A stretch of DNA of 64,000 bases from JAJDTT01 sp965116695 (GTDB lineage: Bacteria; Acidobacteriota; UBA6911; RPQK01; JAJDTT01). Shown here one piece after another: positions 26,003 to 35,197 of this stretch. Below the pieces are notes generated by a model, which worked only from the letters and a program-made list of their open reading frames with translations, was not told the origin of the DNA and ran no database searches. The DNA lies in contig OZ220706.1 in the NCBI GenBank assembly GCA_965116695.1, positions 930,001-994,000 of the forward strand, read 5' to 3'. How positions within the stretch are numbered: position 1 is the first letter of the stretch; each line of letters begins with the position of its first letter. Position numbers and translations under genes: made by a program.

Positions 26003-27586
26003 ATGAAGAGAATGTTTTTTCCTCTGATTCTCGCGGCGGCCACCGCCATCCAGGCGCAGGGGTCCAATCCTCCAGGCGGACGCGAAACCGGGGCCGGGTA
26101 CACAGTGAAGCTGAATCCCTCAGAGCGCCGGGGAACGGTCGCTCCCGGGATCTTCGGCCACATGGTAGAGATGATCGGCACGACCATTTACGACGGCATC
26201 TGGGTGGGCGAGGACTCCAGCATCCCCAATGACGGCGGTTTGCGGCTCGACACCATCGAAGCCTATCGCCAACTCCGCGCTCCCGCGTTTCGCTGGCCGG
26301 GGGGCACCGTCGCCGACACCTACCGCTGGAAGGACGGGATCGGACCTCCAACTCAACGGCCCCGCATCATGAACTTCTGGCAGGAGGTCGAACCCAATTC
26401 CTTTGGAACCGACGAGTTCCTGCGGTGGTGCGCCGCCATCGGCGCCGAACCGGTCATCCAGACCAATATCGGAATGGGAGACCCCGGAGAGATCCTGTCA
26501 TGGATGGAATACGCCAATGGCACTCACGACACCCAGTATGCTGAACTGCGGCGGAAGAACGGCCACCCCGAACCCTACGGGGTCAAGTACTGGACCATCG
26601 GCAATGAGACCAGCTATCACTGGACGCCCGAACTCTACGCCATCCAGGTGCGCCGCTACGGTTTCTACATGCGTCAGTATGCCAGGGACGCCAAGATCAT
26701 CATCAACGGGGAGCAGGACACCGACTGGATCGACAGGCTGCTGCGAGCACTCCGTGACCGCCCAGAGCTGTTCGACCTGATTTCGGTTCAATGCTACGTC
26801 AAGCCGGCTCTTGCCGCCGAAAGCCAAGCCGCCGACACCTACGCCCTGCTGGCCGATGTCGAGCGGTGTCAAGAAGAGATTGATCGCGCGGCCAGATCGA
26901 TCGACCGCTGGATCGGGGACCGCAAGGACATCGGCATCATGCTCGACGAGTGGGGCTCCTGGCACAAGGAGATCGATCCCGTTGAATCCTTCCCGGTGGA
27001 GATTTCAGGAAAGGACTGGGCACAGCCGGACACCATGCGCGACGCACTCATGGCGGCACGCATGCTGCACGGGTTCATGCGCAGGGCGAAACGTCTGCGC
27101 CTGGCCCATCTGACCGAATCCATCAACATCATTCATAACGTTATTAAGACCCGCGGTCCCAAACTGGTTCGAACTCCCACCTACCATGTCTACGATCTGC
27201 TCAAACACCATATGAACATGGACGTCGTCGGGGTGGACGCAACCATCGGCGCCTTCGGATTCATGGACGAGGGGAGGACCCGCTCGCTGCCGGACCTGGA
27301 CATCGTGGCCTCCGCCAACAGTGACTCGAGCCGGTTCGTCGTCTCCGTCGTCAACCCCCACCTGAGTCGCGGGCGGACCGTCCGGTTGAACCTTGCGGGC
27401 GCCCGGCGGCTGCAGCCTGCGGCGACCGTACTGACCGCCTCAGGACCGTTGGAAATCAATGACTTTCAGGTGCCCGACCGAGTCAAGCCGGCCGTCGCGA
27501 ACGTCGGCGGGCAGGAGGGAGAGTGGACCTTGTCGTGCCCGCCGTTTTCCCTCACGCTGGTTCGATTTACGGCGGCGGGATCGTAG
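26003..27586 (+). CDS. GH51-like alpha-L-arabinofuranosidase (exported)
   Basis: This glycoside hydrolase is about 527 aa when started at 26003, which gives a signal peptide (MKRMFFPLILAAATAIQAQG); an in-frame ATG at 25943 would add 20 residues. The catalytic (beta/alpha)8 barrel begins with IFGHMVEMIGTTIYDGIWVG. The general acid/base is E202 in WTIGNETSYH and the nucleophile E316 in IMLDEWGSWH, both in their family positions. The C-terminal third is the usual beta-sandwich. It would release arabinose or a related furanose from plant or algal polysaccharides outside the cytoplasm. It is convergent with the TPR gene, with a 20-bp gap. Confidence 0.87.
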   Translation: MKRMFFPLILAAATAIQAQGSNPPGGRETGAGYTVKLNPSERRGTVAPGIFGHMVEMIGTTIYDGIWVGEDSSIPNDGGLRLDTIEAYRQLRAPAFRWPGGTVADTYRWKDGIGPPTQRPRIMNFWQEVEPNSFGTDEFLRWCAAIGAEPVIQTNIGMGDPGEILSWMEYANGTHDTQYAELRRKNGHPEPYGVKYWTIGNETSYHWTPELYAIQVRRYGFYMRQYARDAKIIINGEQDTDWIDRLLRALRDRPELFDLISVQCYVKPALAAESQAADTYALLADVERCQEEIDRAARSIDRWIGDRKDIGIMLDEWGSWHKEIDPVESFPVEISGKDWAQPDTMRDALMAARMLHGFMRRAKRLRLAHLTESINIIHNVIKTRGPKLVRTPTYHVYDLLKHHMNMDVVGVDATIGAFGFMDEGRTRSLPDLDIVASANSDSSRFVVSVVNPHLSRGRTVRLNLAGARRLQPAATVLTASGPLEINDFQVPDRVKPAVANVGGQEGEWTLSCPPFSLTLVRFTAAGS

Positions 27587-27606
27587 AGGCGGCCCGGCGT
27601 GGAATG

Positions 27607-29334
27607 TCAATTCGTCAAGGCTGGAGTTGGATTGGCCTTTTCTCCCGCTGACTTCAGCGGCGCCAGATCTCCCGGGACGGGCGAGAAAATCGGGTCGTCG
27701 GCCCTCCACGGTGTCCGGCAGGGCTGGCCACTCCGATAAAGAACCAGATTCTCCTGAAGCAAGGCAGCCAGATCCGCGCGGCCGGATTGCGTGACTTCGT
27801 TCATCATTCCCTGCTGGACCTGCATGGCTCTGTTGAATTGTCCGCTCATTGCCAGAGCCATCGCCAGAGTCTCGATATGCTCGAAAGCCACTTCGTCTTG
27901 GGACTTGAAGACACCCTGCAGGAGATTCAGAGCCAAGCGTCCGTCGTTGACCGTGCTTTGGGGCGAAGCTGCCAGCAGACGCGCCAGGGCATGGGTGATG
28001 TCGATGTCCTCCGGCAGAGCCTTGTGGCTCGTTTCCAGAAGGCTGCGCGCCGCCTGATAACGGCCCAGCTTTACCAATGTCATGGCCTGCATGAATCGGG
28101 CGAACGCGTGGCTGGGATTCAGTTCATTGACTCGGCCGTAATGCTGCCCCGCCTGCGCTATGTTCCCCAGTCTCATCAATAGATTCGCCGCGTTGAAATG
28201 GGCGTTCTCGAATCCGGGATCCAGTTCGACGGCATTCCGATAGTGCTCGAGAGCCTTCAGATAGGCCTCTTGCATGGTGTAAACCAATCCCAGATTGTAG
28301 TGAAGCCGGGGATTGCCCGGCGAAAGCCTGAGCGATTCCCGGTACTTGGCCAAGGCTCCGTTGACGTCTCCCAGTTGAAGCAGGGCAGTACCCAGATCCA
28401 TGTGGGCAATCGGTTCTTGCGGATCGGCGGCCACCATTTCGCGGAAAGCCTCGACGGCGTCTTGAAAACGCCCTTCGCTCAACGCGACCGTGCCCTGACT
28501 CCAGAAAAACTGCTTGCCTGTTCTGACCTGGCGGAGTTCTTCCATCAGCGGATCCGGATATTCCGGAGTCTTGGTCCCGCGCTTTTGGAGATGTTCCCGC
28601 GCTTTTTCCAGATCCCCGGTCTGCCGGTAGGCCATGGCCAGCGGGTAGTGGATGCTGTCGGCCTCCGGTTGCATCGAGACGGCGGTTTCGAAGTACTCGA
28701 TGGCCTCTTCTGGATCGTTTTGAGAGAGGGAGATCTTGCCCAGCCCCACCAACGCCGAGGCTGACGATGGATACGGGTCGCGGGAGATGGCCTCCTTGAA
28801 GAGCGGTTCGGCCAGGTCCGGACGATTCAGGTTCAGTTGCGCCTGGGCCAGATGCAGCAGTGCCGGAAGATCTTCGGGTTCGATGGCGGCGGCGCGCCGG
28901 TAGTGCTCGACCGCTTGCTTCAGGTCTCCCTGGCTCTCCAATAGCCGGCCCTGCAGATAGGCCCAGCGAAAATCCTTCGGATTCAGGACGAGCGCATTCC
29001 CGTAGCAGGCCCGGGCGGCTTCGGTAAAGTCGTAGGCATGGTAAAGCCTCCCCAGCCCTCCGAACGCTTCAGCGCGGGCCGAATCGGTAACGTCGGCGGC
29101 TGAGACCTTGGCCGCCAACCTGGAACGCTCCGCTTGAAGTTGCTTCCGGATCAGCCGCTCGACGGCATTGAGGTCGGGATGAGGAACGGGGGGCAACTCT
29201 CTGGCGCCCGGGTCTTGAAGCCCGGCCGGTTCGGCTGTGGAATGGACACCGGCCACCCCCATGAGAACCAGAGCCAGGGTCAGCCCGGCCGGTCCCGGAA
29301 AGGTTCTTTGGCCGTTTGCGAAGCACCGGATCAT
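27607..29334 (-). CDS. Exported TPR protein with C-terminal QPCRxPWxxDDPxFSP module
   Basis: This 575-aa protein has a hydrophobic signal-like segment at about residues 15-33. The mature part opens with PPVPHPDLNAVERLI and then carries about ten tetratricopeptide repeats (for example FRWAYLQGRLLESQGDLKQA). The last 180 residues (from about ARFMQAMTLVKLGRYQAARS) do not read as simple TPRs and end in QPCRTPWRADDPIFSP plus a short tail. The same ending occurs in the proteins at 41000-43222 and 46869-48629, and the latter is a full-length paralogue. It is probably an extracytoplasmic scaffold; no enzyme motif is seen. It is divergent from the SCO/FG-GAP gene, with 168 bp between them. Confidence 0.82.
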   Translation of the reverse strand: MIRCFANGQRTFPGPAGLTLALVLMGVAGVHSTAEPAGLQDPGARELPPVPHPDLNAVERLIRKQLQAERSRLAAKVSAADVTDSARAEAFGGLGRLYHAYDFTEAARACYGNALVLNPKDFRWAYLQGRLLESQGDLKQAVEHYRRAAAIEPEDLPALLHLAQAQLNLNRPDLAEPLFKEAISRDPYPSSASALVGLGKISLSQNDPEEAIEYFETAVSMQPEADSIHYPLAMAYRQTGDLEKAREHLQKRGTKTPEYPDPLMEELRQVRTGKQFFWSQGTVALSEGRFQDAVEAFREMVAADPQEPIAHMDLGTALLQLGDVNGALAKYRESLRLSPGNPRLHYNLGLVYTMQEAYLKALEHYRNAVELDPGFENAHFNAANLLMRLGNIAQAGQHYGRVNELNPSHAFARFMQAMTLVKLGRYQAARSLLETSHKALPEDIDITHALARLLAASPQSTVNDGRLALNLLQGVFKSQDEVAFEHIETLAMALAMSGQFNRAMQVQQGMMNEVTQSGRADLAALLQENLVLYRSGQPCRTPWRADDPIFSPVPGDLAPLKSAGEKANPTPALTN

Positions 29335-29502
29335 TCACAAAAGAATACCATCGGAGGGATTCGAGGGGCTGTTGGGCGACGGCTGTTCAGGTGCTGTGAA
29401 CGAAGGTCCGCCGCGCAGGAATTGACCTTGCCAGACTCCCCAAAAAAGAAGATCCTAATCCCATTCACGGGGTGGTTCTCCGATGCCCCGTCAGATGAAA
29501 CG

Positions 29503-31974
29503 ATGGTCTCACCCAATTCGGCAAGGAGAACAGTCGGCGTATTGGCAATGGCTTGCCTCGCCCTGGCGGCGGCTCCGTCAGCCGCGCCGAACCTGCGGCA
29601 GGCGGCAAACGAGAGAACCAGCCCGCAAGACCATCAACCTCCCGTACTGCGCCGTTTGTCCGAATTCTCGTTGACCGATCACCACTCCCAGCCCTTTGGG
29701 ACCCACCAACTACTTGGGAAAGCATGGATCGCGGATTTCATTCGCACCCGCGATCCGCAGTCGGCGTCGCAAACCGCTGCGCTGGCGAAGCTCCAACAGC
29801 AGCTCAGGAGACGGCCGGGCTGGGCCGACATTCGCCTGGTCACCTTCACGGCCGATCCGGAGCACGACTCACCCGAAGTCCTTCGAAGTTACGCAACCGC
29901 GGCCGAAGTGGACGGGGAGCAGTGGAGCTTCCTGACCGGACCCCGAGACGTACTGGAGCGAGTGTACGCCGGGTTCGCCGGGCCGGCGCTTGAGCACACC
30001 GGGAAATGGATGCTGGTCGATCCGCAAGGACATGTCCGCGGATTCTACGACGGCAACGCAACCGGCCAGAGAGAGGCCCTGAAAAGGGATGTCCTGACGA
30101 CGCTGCAGGAACGTCTCCTGTGGCAGGAATTCCCGTGGCTGGAAGAACGCCGGCAGGCCCAATTTGAAGGCGCCGGCGGCATACATGTCTTCCATGACTT
30201 TTCGTTTGAGGATCGGGTCGGGGAGTCGGGAATCACTTTTCGCAACCGGATCGTCGACGATGCCGGCAGGTCCTTTATATTCGCCCATTACGACCATGGA
30301 AACGGGCTCGCCATCGCCGACGTCGATGGCGACGGGCGGCATGACATCTACTTCGTGAGTCAGGCCGGCAGCAATGAACTCTGGAAGAACCTGGGCGGCG
30401 GCAAGTTCGAGAACATCACGGAGCGGGCGGGAGTCGGCGTCCGGGAACGGATCGGCGTGGCCGCGTCTTTCGCCGATATCGACAATGACGGGGACGCGGA
30501 CCTGTACGTCACCACCGTTCGCGGGGGCAACGTGCTGTTCGAGAACGACGGGACGGGGGTCTTCAGGGACATCAGCGCCGAGTCCGGCCTCGGGTACACG
30601 GGCCATTCCTCGGCGGCGGTCTTCTTCGACTACGACCGCGACGGCCGGCTGGACCTCTTCCTGGTGAACGTCGGCATCTATACGACCGACGAAGTCAGGA
30701 CGGTCGTCCATGACTCCTTTACGGGAACCGATCGCGCCACCTATACCTACTTTCTTTCCACGCCGGACGCCTTCAACCGCCACCTCAATGCCGCGCTCTC
30801 GGAGCCGAGCATTCTCTACCGGAACCAGGGAGGAAACCGGTTCGTCGACGTCACCGCCCAGGCGGGCCTGAAGGATACGAGTTGGTCGGGCGACGCCAGT
30901 CCGTTCGATGCCAACGACGACGGATGGCCCGATCTCTATCTGGCCAACATGCAAGGCCACGACCAATACTACGAGAATGTCGAAGGCCGGCGGTTCGTGA
31001 AGAGGAGCCGCCGACTGTTTCCCGCCACGCCGTGGGGAACCATGGGAATCAAGGTCTTCGACTTCGACAACGACGGGCGTCTGGACCTCTACCTGACCGA
31101 CATGCACACGGACATGTGGAAGCACCTCGACCCGTTCAGCGAGAAGGAAAAGATCCCTTTCCCCGAGGAGATCGCCGAGAAGCAGATGTTGGCCACCGAC
31201 GGAAATCATGTCTGGGGCAACGCCTTCTTCCGCAACCAGGGAGCCGGCGTCTTCAAGGAAATGTCGGATCAATTCAATGCCGAGAACTACTGGCCCTGGG
31301 GATTGAGCGTGGGGGACCTGAACGCCGACGGATTCGAAGACGCCTTCATCACCTCCTGCATGAACTACGGCTATCGCTATGGGATCAACAGTCTGCTGCT
31401 GAATGACCACGGACGGAAATTCGTCGACAGCGAATTCATCTTGGGCGTGGAACCCAGGCGCGGCGGCCGAACCCTCACCCCCTGGTTCGAATTGGACGCG
31501 CTCGGCGCCGACAAGGACCACGAACTGGTCAAAAAGGCCCGGGCCCGGGGAGCCAGAGTCTCCCGGGTCGTGGCCTGGGGAGCGATCGGGTCCCGTTCGT
31601 CGGTGATTTTCGACCTGGATGACGACGGGGACCTTGACATCGTGACCAACGACTTCAATTCCGAACCCATGGTCCTGGTCAGCAACCTGGCCGATCGCAA
31701 GCGGATTCATTTCCTTAAAGTCAAACTGACCGGTACCCGGTCGAATCGCGACGGGCTCGGCGCCCGGGTCACGGTCCGGGCCGGTTCGGCCACCTACACC
31801 AAGGTGCAGGACGGCCAGTCCGGATACCTCTCGCAGAGTCTCTATCCTCTCTACTTCGGGCTCGGCGAAGCGGGACGGGTCGATCAGGTCGAGGTGCTTT
31901 GGCCGTCAGGCAATCGACAGGTGCTTGCCGGACCCATTTCAGCGGGTTCGGAATTGAATATAACGGAGCCGTAG
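29503..31974 (+). CDS. SCO1-like domain fused to FG-GAP/VCBS repeats and ASPIC/UnbV (CRTAC1 family)
   Basis: This 823-aa exported protein has a signal peptide at residues about 1-28. Residues about 50-200 look like a SCO1/SenC thioredoxin-fold domain: FSLTDHHSQPFGTHQLLGKA, then ADFIRTRDPQSAS, TADPEHDSPEVLRSY and LEHTGKWMLVDPQG. In real SCO proteins the second segment carries the CxxxC copper site; here both cysteines are absent, while the later His (H165) is kept. From about 270 onward come calcium-type FG-GAP/VCBS repeats (IADVDGDGRHDIYF, FADIDNDGDADLYV, FFDYDRDGRLDLFL), ending in an ASPIC/UnbV domain (RDGLGARVTVRAGSA). A surface-exposed beta-propeller is likely. The ATG at 29503 is the best signal-peptide start, although its ribosome-binding site is weak. 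Confidence 0.83.
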   Translation: MVSPNSARRTVGVLAMACLALAAAPSAAPNLRQAANERTSPQDHQPPVLRRLSEFSLTDHHSQPFGTHQLLGKAWIADFIRTRDPQSASQTAALAKLQQQLRRRPGWADIRLVTFTADPEHDSPEVLRSYATAAEVDGEQWSFLTGPRDVLERVYAGFAGPALEHTGKWMLVDPQGHVRGFYDGNATGQREALKRDVLTTLQERLLWQEFPWLEERRQAQFEGAGGIHVFHDFSFEDRVGESGITFRNRIVDDAGRSFIFAHYDHGNGLAIADVDGDGRHDIYFVSQAGSNELWKNLGGGKFENITERAGVGVRERIGVAASFADIDNDGDADLYVTTVRGGNVLFENDGTGVFRDISAESGLGYTGHSSAAVFFDYDRDGRLDLFLVNVGIYTTDEVRTVVHDSFTGTDRATYTYFLSTPDAFNRHLNAALSEPSILYRNQGGNRFVDVTAQAGLKDTSWSGDASPFDANDDGWPDLYLANMQGHDQYYENVEGRRFVKRSRRLFPATPWGTMGIKVFDFDNDGRLDLYLTDMHTDMWKHLDPFSEKEKIPFPEEIAEKQMLATDGNHVWGNAFFRNQGAGVFKEMSDQFNAENYWPWGLSVGDLNADGFEDAFITSCMNYGYRYGINSLLLNDHGRKFVDSEFILGVEPRRGGRTLTPWFELDALGADKDHELVKKARARGARVSRVVAWGAIGSRSSVIFDLDDDGDLDIVTNDFNSEPMVLVSNLADRKRIHFLKVKLTGTRSNRDGLGARVTVRAGSATYTKVQDGQSGYLSQSLYPLYFGLGEAGRVDQVEVLWPSGNRQVLAGPISAGSELNITEP

Positions 31975-32097
31975 CCGGCGGAAGCTGTGCTAAATTGACC
32001 GGGAACGGCGGGCTGGAGATTGGCGGTCTTGTCCATATCGAAAAAACGCGAATAGCAGCAAAAAATTCCGCTTCCGCATTGGGGAGCCTCCCGAAAA

Positions 32098-33255
32098 ATG
32101 TTGCTTCACGGATTCTTGTTTCTGACTTTGCTGGGAATGCAGGCGGCCGGGACGCCCGCCCAACTGCCTCCGGCGGTTCAGGAACACCTTCAGAGTGCCG
32201 CTCGCGCCGAGCAAAGCGGCGATTGGAGCGCCGCCGAGCAGGCCTACCGGGCAGCGTTGGTGATCCAGCCCGAGTTCGCGCCGCTCCATGCCAAGTTGGG
32301 ACTGATCCATCAGTTTCAGGGGAGATTCACCGAAGCGGTCGCCTCGATCGACAAGGCGCTGAAACTCGATCCCAAGCTGCCCGACGCCCATTTCTTTCTG
32401 GGGCTCGGCCACTACAGCCTGTATGACTATCAGAAGGCGATCGAGGCATTCCAAAAAGCGATTGCACAGAATCCCGAAAACGTCAAGGCGCAGGTCTACC
32501 TGGGGGTCTCCTTCCTGGCTCTGCAACAACTTGACGAGAGCATCGAGCACCTGGAGGAGGTCACCCGGAAACATCCCAAGGAACTGGAGGCACTTCAGAC
32601 GTTGGCCCAAGCGTACTTGAACCGGACCAGAAGCGCCTACGACAAGTTCCAGCAGGTCTTCTCACGGATCGAAGAGATCGATCCGGATTCCTTCCGCACC
32701 CACCAACTTCTGGCGGAGGCTTACGCCACCCAGGGGCGCCTGAACCAGGCCATCGAAGAATACGAGAAAGCCGTCGCACTGAATCCCAACGCGCCCGGGG
32801 TCAACTTCGCGCTGGGCGATCTCTATTTCGGTTTGGGACAGTACGACAAGGCGGAGCCGGCGCTGGAGAAGGAGCTGAAGATCGATCCCCACCATCCCAT
32901 CGTCAATCTGGAGCTGGGAATCATCAAGAACTACCGCCAGGAATTCGACGAAGCGATTCGGCACCTGGAGGCCGTATCCCGCGTCGACAATCAGATTCCC
33001 GACGCTTACGTCGCCCTGTCCTCGGCCTACGTGGCCAAGGGACGGCTGCAGGATGGCGTGGCGGCGTTGCAAAGAGCCATCGCCCTGGATCCTGACCAGC
33101 CTCAACCCCACTATCAGTTGGCTCAGATCTACAAGACGCTGGGACGGACGGAAGAGGCTCGGAAGGAACTGGAGCTGTTTCAGAAACTGGATTCGCAGGC
33201 ACGAGAGAAGAAGCAGCGCGATGCGGGAAACTTTCTGCAGGGAAGGCCTCAGTGA
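32098..33255 (+). CDS. Exported tetratricopeptide repeat protein
   Basis: This 385-aa protein has a short signal peptide (MLLHGFLFLTLLGMQAAGTP) followed by about nine canonical TPRs over almost the whole length (AEQAYRAALVIQPEFAPLHA, AIEAFQKAIAQNPENVKAQV and similar). A lysine-rich tail ends the protein. No catalytic motif and no QPCR module are present, so it differs from the other TPR proteins of the cluster. It follows the SCO/FG-GAP gene in the same direction after 123 bp, and GGGGAG lies about 11 nt before the ATG. It is likely a periplasmic or surface protein-protein interaction partner. Confidence 0.83.
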   Translation: MLLHGFLFLTLLGMQAAGTPAQLPPAVQEHLQSAARAEQSGDWSAAEQAYRAALVIQPEFAPLHAKLGLIHQFQGRFTEAVASIDKALKLDPKLPDAHFFLGLGHYSLYDYQKAIEAFQKAIAQNPENVKAQVYLGVSFLALQQLDESIEHLEEVTRKHPKELEALQTLAQAYLNRTRSAYDKFQQVFSRIEEIDPDSFRTHQLLAEAYATQGRLNQAIEEYEKAVALNPNAPGVNFALGDLYFGLGQYDKAEPALEKELKIDPHHPIVNLELGIIKNYRQEFDEAIRHLEAVSRVDNQIPDAYVALSSAYVAKGRLQDGVAALQRAIALDPDQPQPHYQLAQIYKTLGRTEEARKELELFQKLDSQAREKKQRDAGNFLQGRPQ

Positions 33256-33325
33256 ACCCGGTTGGCCCGCCGGCCCGGTTGCGGCAGACGGTCCGCGGAT
33301 CGGACCGGCCCGCTTGAGCCGGTCT

Positions 33326-35140
33326 CTATCGACGCTCCGGCGGCACGGAAAACCGGGTCCCTCCGCCTTGAACCAACATTGAATACGTATAGACCGGCAC
33401 TTCTTTCCATTCTTCCGCCCGTCCGTCGGGCCAATAAACGCGCACCGCGTCGACTCGATCCGCCTGGTCCAGCCCCACCAGCACCCTGGGATCATTGGCG
33501 GAGGCGTAGCTCCCGTCCGAGCGGACCCGGCGCCACAAGGTTCGTCCATGAGATAGCAGGACCGCGACTCTGGCGCCCAACATGTCCCGGCCCTGCGGCC
33601 GGCCGGCAAGGCTCAGTCCGATCCAATGGTTGCCGCTTCCCACCTGATTGGTCAGCAGCCGCGCCCGGCCGCTGTTGTTGAGGACCAATACGTCCGTGTC
33701 TCCATCGTTGTCCACGTCCCCGAAGGCCGCACCGCGGCTCACTTCCGACAGCTCGAACACCGCCCCGGCGGATTGGGTCACTTCCTGGAATCTTCCCTGC
33801 CCCAGATTCCTGAAGAGTTGATTGGTCTGATGCAACGGATAGGGGTCCTGGGCCCGTGCCGGCGCCTCGACATTCTTGACGTGTCCATTGACTGCCAACA
33901 GGTCCAGCCGGCCGTCATTGTCGTAATCCAGGAACGCCATTCCGAATCCGGTGAATGGAATGCTGGGAAGGGCCAGCCCGCTCGGATAGGACGCATCCTT
34001 GAACGACGCCTTCCCCTGGTTGACATAGAGGGTGTTCTTCTCGTTGAGGGACATGTGGGTCATAAAGAGATCTTCGTCTCCGTCATTGTCATAGTCGCCG
34101 GCGTCCACACCCATGCTGGACTCGGAAAAACCCTCTCCGCTGACGGCGCATCCGGACAGCAGCGCGTCGTTCCGGAAAGTGCCGTCTCTTTGATTGATCC
34201 AGAGATGGTTGGGCCGCTTGTCATTGGCGACATAGATGTCGATCCAGCCGTCCCCGTCGAAATCGGCCGTACTTACGCCCAATGCGCCATTGGATCCCCG
34301 CGCAATTCCTGACTTGTGGGAGACATCTTCGAAGGTGCCGTCCCCCCGATTGCGGAACAGGCTTTCCGGAAGCGGTTGGTATTGGCTGGGGTCGCAATAC
34401 TCGAGAGCGCTGCCGCCGCCCGCGTCGGAGAAAGAGAAACAGCGCTTGTGGTTCGTGAAGCTGAAGTCGACGTAGTTGCCCACATAGAGGTCCAGCCATC
34501 CATCCCGGTCGTAGTCCAGGAACGCCGCGCTGACACTCCAGCGCGGGTCATTCGTGCCGGTTGCCTCCGTCACATCGCTAAAAGTTCCATCCCCATTGTT
34601 CCGAAACATCTGGTTGGGCCCGAAATTGGTCACGTAGAGGTCGGTCCATCCGTCATTGTCGAAGTCTCCCGCCGCCACGCCCATCCCGTACCCCGGCGAC
34701 CGGATCCCGCTATCCTCCGTCACATCGGTGAAGTGCAATCGGCGGCTGCCGGTCCTGTTCTTCCGCAGGTCGTTCCGGTAGAGCCGGTCTATCGGCGGTC
34801 CGGAGTCGGGCGGAGGGAAGACGGCATCGGACAGCGTCTTTCCCGGCCCGAGCATGCGGCCCTGAACCAGGTAGAGGTCCAGGTCGCCGTCGTTGTCGTA
34901 GTCGAACATGGCTCCGCCGGGGCCCATCATTTCGCACAGGTACCGTTCGCCCGACATCCCGTTGAAGTGGACGAAGTCGATCCCTGCGTCCCGGGTGGCG
35001 TCCCGGAAGATCTCGGCGGCCGTCGAATCTCCTTCCAGCTGCTGCGGACCGGAGGGTGGTTTTGGAATCTGGGCCAGGGAAACGGCTAGTAGAGGGATTG
35101 CGGCCAGTATGAACCGGAAACTCCCTCGGTGAGAGCGCAT
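33326..35140 (-). CDS. CRTAC1-family FG-GAP/ASPIC-UnbV protein (exported)
   Basis: This 604-aa protein has a signal peptide (MRSHRGSFRFILAAIPLLAV). After FHFNGMSGE-type sequence (FVHFNGMSGERYLCEMMGPG) come repeated FG-GAP calcium loops of the form DYDNDGDLDLY, GDFDNDGWTDLYV, DYDRDGWLDLYVGNYVDF, DFDGDGWIDIYVAND and DYDNDGDEDLFM. The C-terminal ASPIC/UnbV domain begins near GRDMLGARVAVLL and ends in RVYWPDGRAEEW. Several cysteines (LCEMMG, KRCFSF, EYCDP) are shared with the paralogue at 45101-46876. The beta-propeller is predicted to be extracellular; function unknown. An in-frame ATG at 35167 is the alternative start. It ends 70 bp from the convergent TPR gene. Confidence 0.85.
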   Translation of the reverse strand: MRSHRGSFRFILAAIPLLAVSLAQIPKPPSGPQQLEGDSTAAEIFRDATRDAGIDFVHFNGMSGERYLCEMMGPGGAMFDYDNDGDLDLYLVQGRMLGPGKTLSDAVFPPPDSGPPIDRLYRNDLRKNRTGSRRLHFTDVTEDSGIRSPGYGMGVAAGDFDNDGWTDLYVTNFGPNQMFRNNGDGTFSDVTEATGTNDPRWSVSAAFLDYDRDGWLDLYVGNYVDFSFTNHKRCFSFSDAGGGSALEYCDPSQYQPLPESLFRNRGDGTFEDVSHKSGIARGSNGALGVSTADFDGDGWIDIYVANDKRPNHLWINQRDGTFRNDALLSGCAVSGEGFSESSMGVDAGDYDNDGDEDLFMTHMSLNEKNTLYVNQGKASFKDASYPSGLALPSIPFTGFGMAFLDYDNDGRLDLLAVNGHVKNVEAPARAQDPYPLHQTNQLFRNLGQGRFQEVTQSAGAVFELSEVSRGAAFGDVDNDGDTDVLVLNNSGRARLLTNQVGSGNHWIGLSLAGRPQGRDMLGARVAVLLSHGRTLWRRVRSDGSYASANDPRVLVGLDQADRVDAVRVYWPDGRAEEWKEVPVYTYSMLVQGGGTRFSVPPERR

Positions 35141-35197
35141 GTTCTTCTCAACCCATCGCGAACGCATGCGGTAACCGAGAGCCGGATCTCCGATTCC

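Noticed and set aside
29869..31710. Minus-strand ORF of 613 codons opposite the SCO/FG-GAP gene
   Set aside because: Its regular hydrophobic pattern only mirrors the DxDxDG repeats on the other strand.
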